From Wyeomyia smithii (lineage: Eukaryota; Arthropoda; Insecta; Diptera; Culicidae), in contig NC_073695.1 in assembly GCF_029784165.1 (NCBI RefSeq), positions 242,766,089 through 242,830,088 of the forward strand: 64,000 nucleotides of DNA, written 5' to 3'. Shown in pieces: positions 45,057 through 57,559 of this stretch; within the stretch, counting starts at the first letter, position 1, and each line of letters opens with the position of its first letter. The notes beneath the pieces were generated by a model. That model saw nothing but the letters and a program-made list of their open reading frames with translations, did not search any database and was not told where the DNA came from. The position numbers and the translations under genes were made by a program.

Positions 45057-48000
45057 AGGGAAAAATTTGAATTTTATAAATTCAAATTTGTTAAAAATTT
45101 ATATTCGTGTAATTGGTTATGTAGAAAAATTGTAAAAGATGTATTATCTTATTTCCTTAATATGTTGATGCAGCTTTTTTTTGTTTTTGTTTTTTTTTTC
45201 AATTTTTTCAAATATTCTTTAAAATATATACTTTCTTCTTCATTTATTTCGAAATCTACATCAGAAATACCAAAATCAGATCCTGCTATTGAAATTCTTA
45301 TTGATTTATCTCTGAAATTTTTTCATATCCGAAAACATGCCTAAAAATATATTTTTAATGTAATGTCGATGTCGATTTTTGTCGAACGTTGACTGTAATT
45401 TTTGAAAATTTTTATTATTTTTATTTTGTTTTTTTTTTTTTTTTTTTTTTTTTTTGTTAATGTTATATTCTTATTGCCTATTGCTTATTTTGATTTTTTT
45501 TTCTAGTTTTCGCTGTTAGTTTATTTTTTCAAATTTTGTATTGTGGTATAGTAGTTAGAGGTGTAGCTAAGAATTTTCGTCGTATCGTCCCAATCCATTG
45601 GTGCTTATTGGGTAAAGATCTCAGATATTTATTGAGATGTCTGTGATCTTTCTCCAACGCTCCAATCTATTGTGGATGATGAAGATTGTCTAGAAATTTG
45701 AAGTTATGTAACGTTGAATCGCTATGTGTTGAAAAAAGAATTTGTTGTTTTTTTTTTTATTTTTGATTATGTGTTTGATCACATATATAAGGATAAGATT
45801 TTGCTTTAAAGATAATAAATGTGCAATTGATGAAATGTGTTTATGTAATTAATGTAGGGTTGGCTAAGGTTTTTTAATTGGTTTTGTACTTAAGGATGAT
45901 TTGAATTCTAGGTGTTATAATTAATCTACATAATTAGTTCTATTTAAATAGGGGTAATTTGTTTTCGTTATAAGTTGAATAAGTTTTGTTATGGGTTATT
46001 ATAATTTAGTCATTTGCGAAAGGAAAATAAACAAAAAAATTTTTTTTTTCTTAAATGTTTAATATTCTTATATTTCGTTTATTTTAATATCTATTTTTAT
46101 TGTTGTTATAGGAGGTCTCAAAGTTAAATTTAAAGATTTTTTTTTTAAGAAAAATATTTTTATAGATATTTATAACGTTTTTTTTTTTTGTTTTAGGATG
46201 TTAGATTCGTCTTGTGTTTTTTATTCTGTATTTTATTTGCAACTTTTTGTTGTTGTTGCTAGTATTGTGAAAGTTATCGGATTATAATTAAATGAAAATA
46301 ATATTACATGATCTTAAAAAATCTAAGAATCTAAGAAAATATTACAGTGTTATTGATGAGTCTTTTGCTAATCTGTTCGGTTTATGACTGATTTAAGTAA
46401 TTTGTTTTATAAATGTTTTTTTAAAATTGAAAAACTTGTATTAGATTTTGAGTTTTTTTTTTAAATTAGTGAGACAATGATTATGTAATTTGGTAGAATT
46501 TGCATTGATATAGTTGCTCTGTCAGACTATACTCGAAGTATAATCAGATGAGAACAAAAATATATGAATCCAATATTTCTAACAATGTTACATAAACACA
46601 TAAATTTATATTATCTAAAGTTAGGCTTAGCAGAATTGTTTAGCACATATTTCGTGACTATGGAAAAACTGTTTTTTTTTTTTAAATTTAGGTTAGGTTA
46701 TTTATTTACGTTTGTTTTAATGTCATGTAATGTTTTAGTTTGGTTATTGCTTTGTTTGTGAAAATAAGGAAAATATGAGAATTGGTTTTGTGTCATATTT
46801 TGTAATGTTATGGTTATATAAATTTTAGGTTATGAAATTACTTAATTTAAGGTATATAATTGGACTGCTTTTCTATTTGCTGTGTTTAATTTAAAACTTT
46901 GTAATATTTTTATGATATTATAAAGTTATAATTATGTTTATTAAACAATAGTTATTGAAAATGATCGTAAAGAATTAAAGTTTAAATCTCTTATTAATCT
47001 TATGACGTCCTTCTGGTAATCTTTAAAGTGCCAGGCATCCGGGGTATTAAAAAAATTAACTTATTATGGCTACGAGACGCTAGAGTCCGTGCACTTCTTA
47101 TTCACCCGGGCATCCGATAACCATTTTGGTTCGGGCATCTGGGGCAAAATTCCATCCAATTATTTTTAATATTTTATTTATTGATACCCTATTCTACTAT
47201 ATTTTATAACATGGCTCCCAGGAATATATTTTTCTTAATTTCTATGCCTTGCTATGGATTTTTAGCCTATTCGCATAGCAGGGCAGGCTGCTAGGGATTT
47301 TGAGCCTATTCACCTAGCAGCTCTTTAATAAATAAATATATATATATATATTTTTTTTTATTGTTGCGGGCTTTCACCGCGCTCTCATAACGACAATTTT
47401 TAATCGTAGTATTTTAGTTTAGTTTAGTTTTAGAGCTCGAGGAAAAGGATTATTTTGAATAAAGGAAGAATTTTGGTAAGTGAAAATGAGACAAAAACAA
47501 GCTAAAGTTAAAACGTTACTCCCACCTTAGGCTGGTCAGGCTCAAGGTGAAAGCTGTTTCTTTATTCGGGTACACAGAAGTGACCAGCTTCGTGTACCAG
47601 AACAAGGCGATTTATAATAAAAAGAAAATCATGTTTTTTTTTTTTTTTTAAACGAGAATATATGGTACTGAACCATGCAGTTAAGATAGATAGAGAAATA
47701 TTCAAATTAGAATCTAATTGCATTTGTCAAAATTTATTTAATTTTGAATTTTTGGAATGTATGTTATGATGTCACTAAAACCAAAAACTAATCTTGATTC
47801 ACTTTGTTTTTTTTTTTTTGCAAAATTTGAAAATATTGAAGCTGTTTTTTTTTTCTGTTACTGTTTACTGTTAGTATTGCATTTCTCATTATTTGTTTTT
47901 TTTTTTTTTGCATTTTTTAAATAATTTATTGTTTGATAATTCGAGTTATGCTTGTTGCTTGCTTCTAAGAGTTTATCCTTTCACTGTGTTTTCATTCTTC

Positions 48001-49605
48001 GTAAAGCTTTAGATATGATATTTTTGGTGAACCTATTCTCTACAATTTTCAGTAACTTTAAACTATTACTATTTTCGTATTATCGTTTCCTTTGCTTCAC
48101 AGTTGCTCCTAAATGAATAATCCGTTTTGTTCCATGTTATTTGTGCTTGTGTACTCAGATTTTCCTGTTTTTACTTCACTCACTTCATTTTTTAAAATAA
48201 TTAAAAAAAATTGTGTCAGTTCATAACCTGCTCACCGACGAAATTATTTCATCTCTATTTTTTTTTGGGGTTATGTCGATAATAATATAGTAGCTAACTT
48301 TTTTCATTCGTAAATAGTAATATAAATAGTTTTTCGAGTTCACCAGTTTAGTAATAATGAGTGCAGGCATACATTTGTTTTTTTTTTCTTCATACCGACC
48401 TAAATATCGCACGCACAACTTACAATGCTTTCACCGCGGGCATCGGTTATTATTATTTTTGTTTGTTTGATTGCACAGAAAGATCGGTCTGTATTAATGG
48501 AAACAAATTAAACTAAAACTGAACACGATACAAACTGGCGCTGTCAAAAATTGATATAACATAAATAGTATATAGTCTTTCACTTATCGAAGATTTACGA
48601 TTTTATCGCGATTATATATATAATATATATAAATATATATAAATGTATGACTTTGTTTGCATCATCGTCACTAGTGAACGAAAAATCTAAACTTCCTCTA
48701 TATCTAGTTAACTGTAATTACCTTTTTACGTTTCGCTATTTGTTCAATAAATTTTCCTCGATGCTATGTAGGTAAGTCCGGTGTTTATCCGTTTGTTCAA
48801 TCAAATAAGTAGGAAGGTCCACTGTGGAAGTTTCAGCAACGTTGCTGTACATCGTTATCGTTTTGCAATGCTGTGCAAAATGTGTGCATATTGTTGTAGG
48901 TATATGCTGGGTGTCGCTCGAGAAATTGACTGTACATCAGAAGTGTTGATTAGTTGGTGAGGGCAGCAAAAGCTGGAAATTCTGCGGCTCACCGCGTCTT
49001 ATGATTTTCCAAACTCAATAGATATTCGGAATAAACTTATCATAACTTTTCGTCGTTGATTTAACTTGTTGGATTAGTATTTTTCTGGCTCAACAAATTT
49101 TCCTCGTTGGCATGTATGTAATAGATGTTAGGTGAATGTCTGGCTGGAGAAGGCACGTTAGATGAATGTGTTCTGCATCAGCTAAATATTTCCGTTTCCT
49201 AGGTCGGCATTCGGCTGCATTTCGCTGACTGTTCGGTTTTTGTTATTATTTTACACCGTATGCGACGAATTGCGCCCGCTTACCAATAGACCACATTTCA
49301 GTAATTTCGAGCACTATTTGACATGCATTAAACTATTACTTGTTGTAGCACTTGTTATAACGGCCATAGTTATTTTTGTTTTTAACTAAAATCCATTAAT
49401 TAGCAACGGTGTGATGGGCATGAGAACATTCATATATCATCGTAACACTTATCACGTCAGTTGCTCACGGTGTAAATTTCGTGTTAATTTGATGGGAGCG
49501 TAAGTTGAGCTAATTCGTTTCCTTCACAAATCGTACGTATCGCATTCCTATTCGGCCCTTTTTCTTCCACTTTTGGTTCGCTTCGACGTGAATACTGTCC
49601 GATAT
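45057..49605 (-). other. AT-rich non-coding interior
   Basis: Long T-runs on the + strand (45429-45455, 46180-46190, 47636-47650, 47809-47819, 47898-47910) and (TA)n at 47337-47352 and 48616-48648. 47020-47160 repeats CGGGCATC(C/T)G-type words, and 47245-47330 has two related TTTT(T/G)AGCCTATTC(G/A)C(A/C)TAGCAG units. GCTTTCACCGCG(G/C) occurs at 47370 and 48428. No protein motif. Confidence 0.6.
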
Positions 49606-49619
49606 GTCACAGGTCGCCA
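49606..49619 (-). promoter_or_regulatory. Primer-binding site
   Basis: Minus-strand TGGCGACCTGTGAC abuts the 5' LTR. It resembles the TGGCGACCGTGAC-type sites of insect Ty3/gypsy elements, so a gypsy-lineage partner is likely; inference. Confidence 0.55.
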
Positions 49620-49871
49620 TGTGGTAACTAAAATGGTCCGGCTTCCTAGCCGGACCCGGGAGTGTCATCTAGTAGTCAAGACACGACGAACGTTGGTACT
49701 TGAATAAATCGCACTCAGCGATCAGTTTATTGTACACGTCGGTAGCAATACCCTTTTCTGCTGATGCAGCGGGTGATCGCACCGTCGTTTTATGCTGATG
49801 CGATATATGATCGCACCGCTTGTTTTATATTTACTTATATTCTAAATGGTGCTTGGAATAAGTCCATTACA
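49620..49871 (-). repeat. 5' LTR of non-coding element
   Basis: Identical to 44794-45045 by direct reading, implying very recent insertion. Confidence 0.9.
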
Positions 49872-49875
49872 TTAT

Positions 49876-52396
49876 TAAAGAATTATTCAAAAATCATTTT
49901 AGAAAAATTTTAAAATCAATTTAGTATCTCGACTCGAAGATAGAAGTTAAATCTCAATTTACTGCATACACAATTAACCGAAAAAAATTACCTGCAATTT
50001 CATGAAAAAAGATCCAGTATGAGGCGTTTTTTTATAAGCTATAGACGTCCAAAAAAATTGTTCAATTTTGCTCAGAGATCTTCAAGTGAACAAGAAGTGA
50101 ATCATAAAACATGTTCACCTTTCACTATTACTATCCATTTCTTAACTTCAAAAAAAAAAAAATAACCAGTTTCTTTGACCAAATATCATCTTTTCTTCCA
50201 CCGAAATACACAAAAGTCGTCACATGACATGAAAGCGATTCACTGCCAAACAAAAACTGTCCTCCAACCCCGTTTATCCCAACAAAAGCGCCTGCAGATC
50301 CTTCAGAAGCCATTCATCTGTCTCACCTCTTTCCGTTTCTCATCGATTACACAAATAATGATAATATGACAAACATAAATGTAATCGGAAAACCAAACAA
50401 CCGAACACTAACTGTGGAAAGTCGTCGTTCTCGTGCTGAATAAACAGGATGGAATCGAGTGCCTTTCCGGCGAAAAAGTTTGCGAGGGCAATTATTCACC
50501 GGAGTGCAGGGCGCGGCTCGGAAAGTAGGCGGTGGGCAAGGGGTGGCCCACTTTGGTCGGATGTTTTTCTTCGGATCAATTGAAGGGGTAAGTGCAGTAG
50601 AGCCTGAGCGAGCGGTGAAGATCTCAACGTTTAAGCACGACAAAGCACCTCCCTGTCATTCCCCCTTGTCTGATGACTATGCAAATTTCAATTACCGGGA
50701 TGCATTTCCACTTGTTGTCCGGCCAGTGTTTGTCCCACTTTTCCAAATGTCCACCTCCATATGGCACCAAAGGGACATGTTTTATTCAAATCAATTCGGT
50801 GCTCTACTCTGTCAAAAGAATCCATTCAGCTTAAAGCGGAGGTAGAAAAAGTAATTTGAATATCCTTTTAATCGACTACCGAAATCAGCAATTCATCACA
50901 TGTTTTCCGAGCGCAGACCATTATGGGAGCATTAAAAGCAGGACAATAAAGGACGGCAGTTTACTGAGAGCGAAAAAAAAAGAGAAAAGAAGGAAAAAAC
51001 CAGCTTCAGTAAAAGTAAACAAAACAGACCGATGACAAGCCGAACAAGAGGAGAAAGAAACATTACTAAAACATAATATATTATGTATATGATTATGCAA
51101 ACACAATAAACACTAGGAAGACGGCGTGCGGCACCCGGCGAGTTGACAACTGAGCAGCCTAACCTAAACCGGCAATTCCCTTGGCTTTTATTTGCCGTCC
51201 TAACCCCAATTCATCGTTTCACGCAAAGCAGCAGGGCAACTGTGCGATGCGACATCATCAATTGCCCGTATGGCTGCCATCAACGTTATGGTGATTCAAA
51301 AGTCGTCGCCTACTTGTTACAGCTTTCTTGATGGTTTGCTTTTTTTCCCCTATCGGTTAAAACAGGGTCGTATCCTGACTCACGGAATGAACACCGTCAG
51401 GGAGAAAGTGTTCCTTGCTACGCTACGGCCTACAAGGCCTACTCTGCGATGACTTGCCTGTTGTTCGATTGTTCGGTGCGGGAAATCGGTTCGGTCTTCT
51501 CTTCTGCGGTGCGATTTATGTTGTCATTGCAATGTCCTTTGTGTCGTCACATTTGACTGAAGATTGCTGGTTGGCTGGTCTTTCTTCCGTCGGTTCTTCC
51601 GACGGTGTAACGCGGTATCACAAAAGTGGTCCTTTCATCCACTGTCGGTGGTGTTTGTAGGTGGCGGTACTTCAAGGGTATCGACAAGGAAGACACGGTA
51701 GAGTGCACTTTGTTGATTTCAATTGATGAAACGAAACTGGATTGGAAAGCAACAAAGTTGTTGTTGCTAAAAGTGTTGATTTCGTGTATCACTTCAGAAA
51801 TAATAATTTCTTTAAAATTCATTTCTAATTCTGATGTTTTATTATAAAACAAATGAACCAATAAATCAAAATTGCACAGTGATCCTTTGCTTACGCTATT
51901 CTGAGGTGTCGTTCTACCCTATGCTGCCCTAAGAATCTGAAGAAAATTGATTTGCCTGATTCAGTGGCGTAAACAGAAATTCCGATCGGGAGGTGAGGTG
52001 GGGTTGTTGATGAAAAAATTGAATTTTGAGAGTATTAAGAGTAACCTAAACCAATTACTATTATTAGCTTAGTTTAACTTGACTAACTGCACGTATCAAT
52101 GGTTGCTACTCCGTGATGGATCCGAATCAGTAAAATTGCTCAGTAAATTAATTGAATAGGGCTGGCCACGTCCTTGCGATCAGGTGGGAAGATTATAGGG
52201 ATGTAGGCGTAACCTTTGCTATTCGGAGAATGTGTTAACCCTAAACACTAAACAAAATATTTCCGGCAAATCGTATTCACCCTACAAACCACAATTATAC
52301 AAGAGTTTTTTTGGCTCTGTTGTTTTCGAGTTTCTGTAGTTTCCAAATAGGCAAATATCTTAAAATAACAATATAGTTCACTCGCTAATTTCCCAT
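49876..52396. other. No gene; array remnant then unassigned DNA
   Basis: 49876-49925 is the last piece of the GAATCATTTTA array. 49930-52396 is of mixed composition with short ORFs only (for example plus 50459-50845, minus 51547-51861), none with a recognisable domain. 52155-52190 (GGCTGGCCACG...GGTGGGAAG) resembles 63281-63320. It could be host non-coding sequence. Confidence 0.35.
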
Positions 52397-52462
52397 ATAT
52401 CTCCGTGAAGACAGACAGGGAACACCCCGTCTTGTGGTGAAAAAGGTAACTAAACTCATTGC
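52397..52462. repeat. 66-bp flank shared with 661-726
   Basis: Reverse-complement match to the flank of the copy at the window start. Its last five bases (CATTG) are the left target-site duplication. Confidence 0.65.
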
Positions 52463-53231
52463 ACAGTGGTACAGTAAGGCAATTTAGGCGGACATAAGCT
52501 TTTCGTTGCGATTTGCGGTTTAAAGCCATAGTGTTTGAAAAAATTGTTTCTTATACTTAGTCCTCTATTTATGTGCGAATGAAAATTAGGGTTGTCGTAA
52601 AATCAACGAAATAAAAACAAACTAACTTGTTTTTATTTGCATAAATAATTGTAAACATTCTTTGGCAAACTTGTAGACCAACTAATTCTAAGTTACTTTG
52701 TCAGAAAACTTTTTTGTAGACATTAAATTTGGTTTCCAAAAACAGCCTTTTCGCTCTATTTTTTCAATTCAAATTTAAAAACAAAGTTTTCTTCGGTAAC
52801 TTTAATCAAAAATTCGCCAATTTTGACGAAAAAACATTGTCGATATATAGTACAGATGAAGAGTTTTCACTATTTCTATTTTAAAAATAGGCACTTTTGA
52901 TATATTGATGTCTCCGTTTAGGGCAAACATAAATAACATTTTTTGGTATCATTTGAATGAACAAATATTGTATAAATATTGTGAAGAAATACCGGAAGTT
53001 GCCTAAAATTAGTTGATCTACTACTGTGCCCATGAATGTATACATTTATTTCTGCAAATAAAAAAGTTAGTTTTTTTATTTAGTCGATTTCAGGACCACC
53101 CTAATTTTCATTTGCACATAAAAAATAGACTAAATATAAGAAATAAATTCTTAGAAAAAATTTTACTCTAAAACCACAAAATCGCATCGAAAAACTCATG
53201 TCCGCCTACATTGCCTTACTGTACCACTGTG
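52463..53231 (+). mobile_element. Complete 769-bp TIR element, 5-bp TSD
   Basis: Left end CACAGTGGTACAGTAAGGCA, right end TGCCTTACTGTACCACTGTG, and inverted similarity continues inward (GCGGACAT/ATGTCCGC, then ATTTTCAT...GTTTTTATTTG blocks), so the whole unit folds back. CATTG is duplicated at 52458-52462 and 53232-53236. A CACAGTG start with 5-bp TSD recalls Transib elements and the RSS heptamer. No transposase, so it is non-autonomous. Superfamily is inferred. Confidence 0.75.
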
Positions 53232-53236
53232 CATTG

Positions 53237-53570
53237 TTGTTGAATTTCTGTGAGCATGTGACCGACATTCTCACACACGAAACTAAATTACTTCAATTTT
53301 AGATTTAGTTGACTCAATTTCATACTTTCTCAGAAAAAAATATGTTGCAGATTTCGTGCGTATACGGCCGTAATCTCGCAAACTGACGTAAGCGCCAATA
53401 TGGCCGATTTGTGTTTTTTGCGATTAAATGATAGAACACACCAAACCGGACCCATAGGCACCGAATTTTTGTCAAAAGTGCAAAAAATAGCGTCATTAAT
53501 TCACGAAAACGAAATGACGTAACCGCCATTTCTACTCAACGTGACGTAAATCCAGCCCAGCTATGTTTGT
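53237..53570. other. No recognisable gene
   Basis: GACGTAA recurs three times (53383, 53513, 53542), but no repeat boundary or ORF of interest is seen. Confidence 0.3.
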
Positions 53571-54034
53571 GATGCTTTTATTGCATTCAACGACTCGCAA
53601 ATTTAACCAAATTTGGCATGTGGATGTTTTTGGGAGCAGGAAATATTTCTATGGTGGTACGACACCTCTCTCTTCTCTGCAAAAGAAGGGTTCCGTCCAA
53701 GTAAAACACATATTGGTGACAATTTTTCCAAAATATAGCTTAAAATGATCGAAATGATGTCCAGGAGCCAAGAATTGCCCCCAGAGACTATTTTGAATTC
53801 TAAGATGGCAGATGGCTGGTTTCTTAATAACAGACCAAAATGGCCAAATACCACCGGATATGTGAATTTCCGCAATCAGAATGATACCCAGAGGCAAAAA
53901 ATTAAGCCTTTTTGAAAGCCAAGATGACGACTTCTGCTCTCTGGAAAACATCCCAAAATTTTCGAATACCACTTAATATGGATATTTCCCGAATCGGGAT
54001 GATGAACAGAAGCCTACAATTGACCTCAGAGAAG
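53571..54034 (+). repeat. Helitron-like fragment with 126-bp units
   Basis: 53600-53720 matches the 5640-5860 part of the Helitron-like element (AAATTTGGCATGTGGATGTTTT, CCTCTCTCTTCT, GTAAAACACA). 53780-54030 contains two units with CTAAGATGGCAGATGG and CCAAGATGACGACTTCTG cores. Truncated at both ends. Confidence 0.6.
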
Positions 54035-54290
54035 ACCGTGTTAATCTCCGACCACGGATTCCACTTAGCGGGGATGAAATCGAGGAAGTTGGCAAATGCG
54101 TGCACCGAGGCTAACTGCTGATTACCGAGAACGACATTAGCAGAGAAATTCGTCGAGGTCCAATGGCGGAAAATCGTGTTTTTTTTGGACTCCGGAGGAC
54201 GCACTTCTCGAATAAAACTCACCGCGGAACGAAGTTGACTATCTACAAAACTTTGAACATGCTTGGTGCTCGTGGACAACTAAAGCACAC
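54035..54290 (+). pseudogene. RTE C-terminal fragment
   Basis: In shifting plus-strand frames: GDEIEEVGKC, LTAD, NDISREIRR, then FFGLRRT and a TKLTIYKTL-like stretch, corresponding to 13510-13690 of the RTE copy. Heavily shifted and truncated on both sides. Confidence 0.6.
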
Positions 54291-54859
54291 TTGCTTTTTG
54301 TACGGAAGAAGTTCAGATGGAACATGACAGAGGCTACGAATGCTATCATATTCCAAACTAAATTCATTTCCAAAAAAAGGATTCTTGAATCGCGACTTTT
54401 TACTTGATTATGAAAAAAAAGTTGAGCGACTTGTCACATACTACGATGGATGTACGTCAATCGGTTGTAGAAACAGTGAAATAAAAATCGCTGTTTCTAC
54501 AACAAAATGACGTAGGTAACATAACTTCAGTTGATGAACCTTTTCCCACAAATCATACGGTTGACAATGTTTTGTGATTATATTAATGCATTATGTACAG
54601 ATCAGATTGTTGAAATTCGTCCTAACACTCATTATACAAACTTTTCTGGAAAAAGCTGGAAAAAACTAATGCCTTTCCGGGAGTTGAATATTGATAATAT
54701 AATAGATGTAGCTTATCGGGGCACGAAGAAGAAATATTCAAATAATCAGGCAACGACGTGTAAATGGTAAACTAATACCAAGTTGCTATAGACGTGGTTC
54801 CCTGTGGAACTTCACTAGCTCAGATCCATCATGGGAAGCAACTACGAAATGTGCGGCCG
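54291..54859. other. No recognisable gene
   Basis: 54440-54520 contains an inverted pair GGTTGTAGAAACAG...CTGTTTCTACAAC. Otherwise AT-rich with short ORFs lacking domains. Confidence 0.3.
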
Positions 54860-54869
54860 TCAAGCTTGA

Positions 54870-55230
54870 CTATATCCGCCGATTTGTATGCCTGGTACAC
54901 TCCATGGTTCATGCGTCTGCGCCAAACACCATTTTCTAGTTTACCGCCAAGGATTGAACGCAAAATCCTACGCTAAAAAACACCAAGAGCTCGCGGATCA
55001 GCCTGTTTTAGCGTCCATGATTCATGGCCGTAGAGAGCCACCGGAAGAATCAGTGTTTTATAGAGTGCAAGTTTAGTACGGATTTGCAGACTGCGGGACC
55101 TTAGCTGGTTACGTAATCCGTAAAAGGCCCTGTTTGCGGCTGCTATTCGCCTCTTTATCTCACGGCTAACCTCGTTGTCACATGTCACCAATGTTCCCAG
55201 GTGAATAAATTCGTCGACTACTTCAAATGT
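54870..55230 (-). pseudogene. RTE C-terminal domain, copy 2
   Basis: EVSREIKRRIAAANRAFYGLRNQLRS, TKLALYKTLILPVALYGHESWTL and LGVF, then a TAG and RRILRSILGG and VWRRRMNHG. The stop sits at about 54973. The sequence diverges from the family after ADIVKL. Confidence 0.75.
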
Positions 55231-56178
55231 TTACCCATCTTGCACCACCGCAGCACCAACCTCCGACGGACTACCACGCACTCTGCCAGCCACCATGTAT
55301 TTCGTTTTGGCAGAGTTTATAACGAAGCCTAATCTCGCAGCTTCCCTCCTGAGAGGTCCGAAGGCCTTCTCCACTGCTCTACGATTAATACCAATAATAT
55401 CAATATCATCCGCAAAACCTAGAAGCATGTGAGACTTCGTAATGATGGTGCCGCTTCCCTGCACACCAGCCCTCCGTATAGCACCTTCCAATGCGATGTT
55501 GAACAATAAATTCGACAGCCCGTCACCCTGCTTCAAACCATCTAACGTCACGAACGAGTCCGATATCTCACCGGCTATCCAGACGCTTGATGTATAACCT
55601 TCAAGGGTGGCACGTATCAGCCTAATCAGCTTTGTTGGGAAGCCATGTTCAATCATAATCTGCCATAACTCATTTATCTTGACTGAATCGTACGCTGCCC
55701 TGAAGTCTATGAACAAATGATGCGTCTGCAAGCTGTATTCTCGAAATTTATCGAGGATTTGTCGCAAAGTAAACATTTGGTCCGTCGTGGAGCGTCCCCC
55801 TCGAAAACCGCATTGGCACTCGCCAACAAAGGTCTCCTGCAACGGCCTCAGTCTGTGGAACAGGATGCGGGAGAGAATTTTGTACACGCTCAATACCGTT
55901 AGAGTTATGCCCCGATAATTGCTACAGTCCAGGCGTATGATCCGATGGATGGCACGATACAGCTGTTCGCTCCCGACTTTGAAGAGTTCGGCGGGAATGC
56001 CGTCCTTTCCGGCTGTCTTGCAGTTTTTCAGCTCTTTCACTGCTTTCTTCACCTCGTCCATGGATGGTGGATCCACAGCTTGACCATCATTCACGATAGT
56101 CATCCTGCTCCTTTCGACTTCACTGTTTCCCTCACCGTTCAACAGCACACTGAAGTGTTCCTCCCAACGCCTGGCCAC
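55231..56178 (-). pseudogene. RTE reverse transcriptase, copy 2
   Basis: NCKTAGKDGIPAELF, CSNYRGITLTVLSVYKILS, CQCGFRGGRSTTDQMF, HLFIDFRAAYDSVK, GLKQGDGLSNLLFNIALEGAIRR and the catalytic LLGFADDIDIIG all stand in one frame. About 25 residues are missing between AIHRIIRL and CSNYRG, where the family has W...E.LPDEW...PIYKKGD. Otherwise the RT core is readable, better preserved than in copy 1. Confidence 0.85.
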
Positions 56179-56365
56179 CTCTGTTTTATCGGTTATCAGG
56201 TTCCCCTACCTATCGTTGCACATGACAGGGGCTGACACGTTTCGATTCCTGATTCCGTTGACCTTCTTGTAGAAGCTCCTCGCATCGTGCCTGGAGAAGC
56301 AACCTTCCGCCTCCGCAAGAATACGCTCCCAATGCTGTCGTTTCTTCCGGCAATGGAGTCTCTTT

Positions 56366-57559
56366 TCAGGGGCATCTTGCATCTCGATATCTACCCATGC
56401 TCTGACGAGTCACAGCCGTGGCCAACATGTGACCCCTAGCGCGGTTCTTCTCCTCCGTCACTCGCTGGCACTCAGCGTCAAACCACTCATTGGGCGCACC
56501 TGCCGCAGTTGTACCCAACACTTCTCGCGCTGTAGTGCTGATCGGACTGTGGATGTGCCTCCACTGTTTATTCAGGTTCCCTTCAAATCTTTCCTCAATC
56601 CGTTCATCAACCTTCTGCGAGTACTCTGCAGCCACTCCTTCAGTTGATAGCCGCTGGATGTTCAACTGCATCCTCCTCGTTTCCTTAAATTTCAGCACGT
56701 TGAACAGCCGGGCGCGGATTTTGGCTACTACGAGATAGTGATCCGAGTCAACGTTTGGTCCTCTGAACGACCTCACGTCTGTAACGTCTGAAAAGTGCCG
56801 TCCATCAATCAGAACGTGGTCAATTTGAGAGCAAAGCTCTGCATTCGGGTGCATCCGGGTGTGCTCACGTATGTTCCGGCGTGCAAAATAAGTGCTACAG
56901 ATAGCCATCCCCCTAGCTGCAGCGAAATATACAAGCCTCAGGCCATTGTCGTTCGTAGTAGAGTGGAAGCTTTCCCTACCAGTTACAGGGCGGAAGAAGT
57001 CTTCCTGCCCGACCTGTGCATTTGCAACTCCGATGACAATCTTTATATCGTGTCTTGTGCACTCATTGTATGTCTTTTCCAGGAGCTCATAGAACTCCTC
57101 CTTTTCGTCATCGGGTTTCTCGTTGGTCGGTGCGTACACATTTTTTAGGCTGTAGTTGAAGAATTTGCCCTTAATTCTCAACACGCATATACGGTCACTG
57201 ATCGGCCTCCATCTAATGACACGATTCATCTGTTTTCCAATTAGCAAGAAACCGACTCCTCTTTCTGCCTTCATGCCGCCGCTATAGAAGATGTGGTACT
57301 TGAATGAAGTGTCCGCAAAAGGATATACTGCTCGAAATTCGCGTTCTCCCGATTTCGGCCACCGCACCTCTTGGATAGCTGCAACTTCCACATTCACTTT
57401 CCGCAGCTCTCTAGCCAGGATACTTGCGCGTGCCGGTTCAAGTAGAGTCCTTACATTCCAAGTACCAAGTTTCCAATAATCGTTGTCCTTTTTCGTTCGC
57501 CAAGGTCCATGCCGATTATTCCGTTCCGTATTTATATCTGGATTGTTCGTAGTATTCAA
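56366..57559 (-). pseudogene. RTE endonuclease and linker, copy 2
   Basis: GTWNVRTLL, AAIQEVRW, LRIKGKFFNYSLKNVYAPTN and SDHYLVVAKIR are in order. The GDxNAQ motif reads IVIGVANAQ, so the catalytic Asp is replaced by Val and activity is unlikely. The linker (NEWFDAECQRVTEEKNRARG) ends at 56366 and the RT follows in another frame after an unread stretch. Confidence 0.85.

Larger units (their letters stand above)
44790..49875 (-). mobile_element. Non-coding LTR retrotransposon with identical LTRs
   Basis: 252-bp LTRs at 44794-45045 and 49620-49871 are identical by eye over their whole length. TTAT flanks both sides (44790-44793, 49872-49875). A primer-binding site beside the right LTR and a purine tract beside the left one give minus orientation. 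The 4.57-kb interior is very AT-rich, full of A-runs on the sense strand; no ORF exceeds about 65 codons and no gag, protease, RT or integrase motif was found. It fits a large retrotransposon derivative (LARD-like) moved in trans by another element. A 4-bp TSD suits Ty3/gypsy or BEL partners. Confidence 0.85.

Noticed and set aside
45057..49605. Hidden gag-pol in the second LTR element
   Set aside because: Both strands were read for RT, integrase, protease and zinc-knuckle motifs; only short AT-driven ORFs were found.
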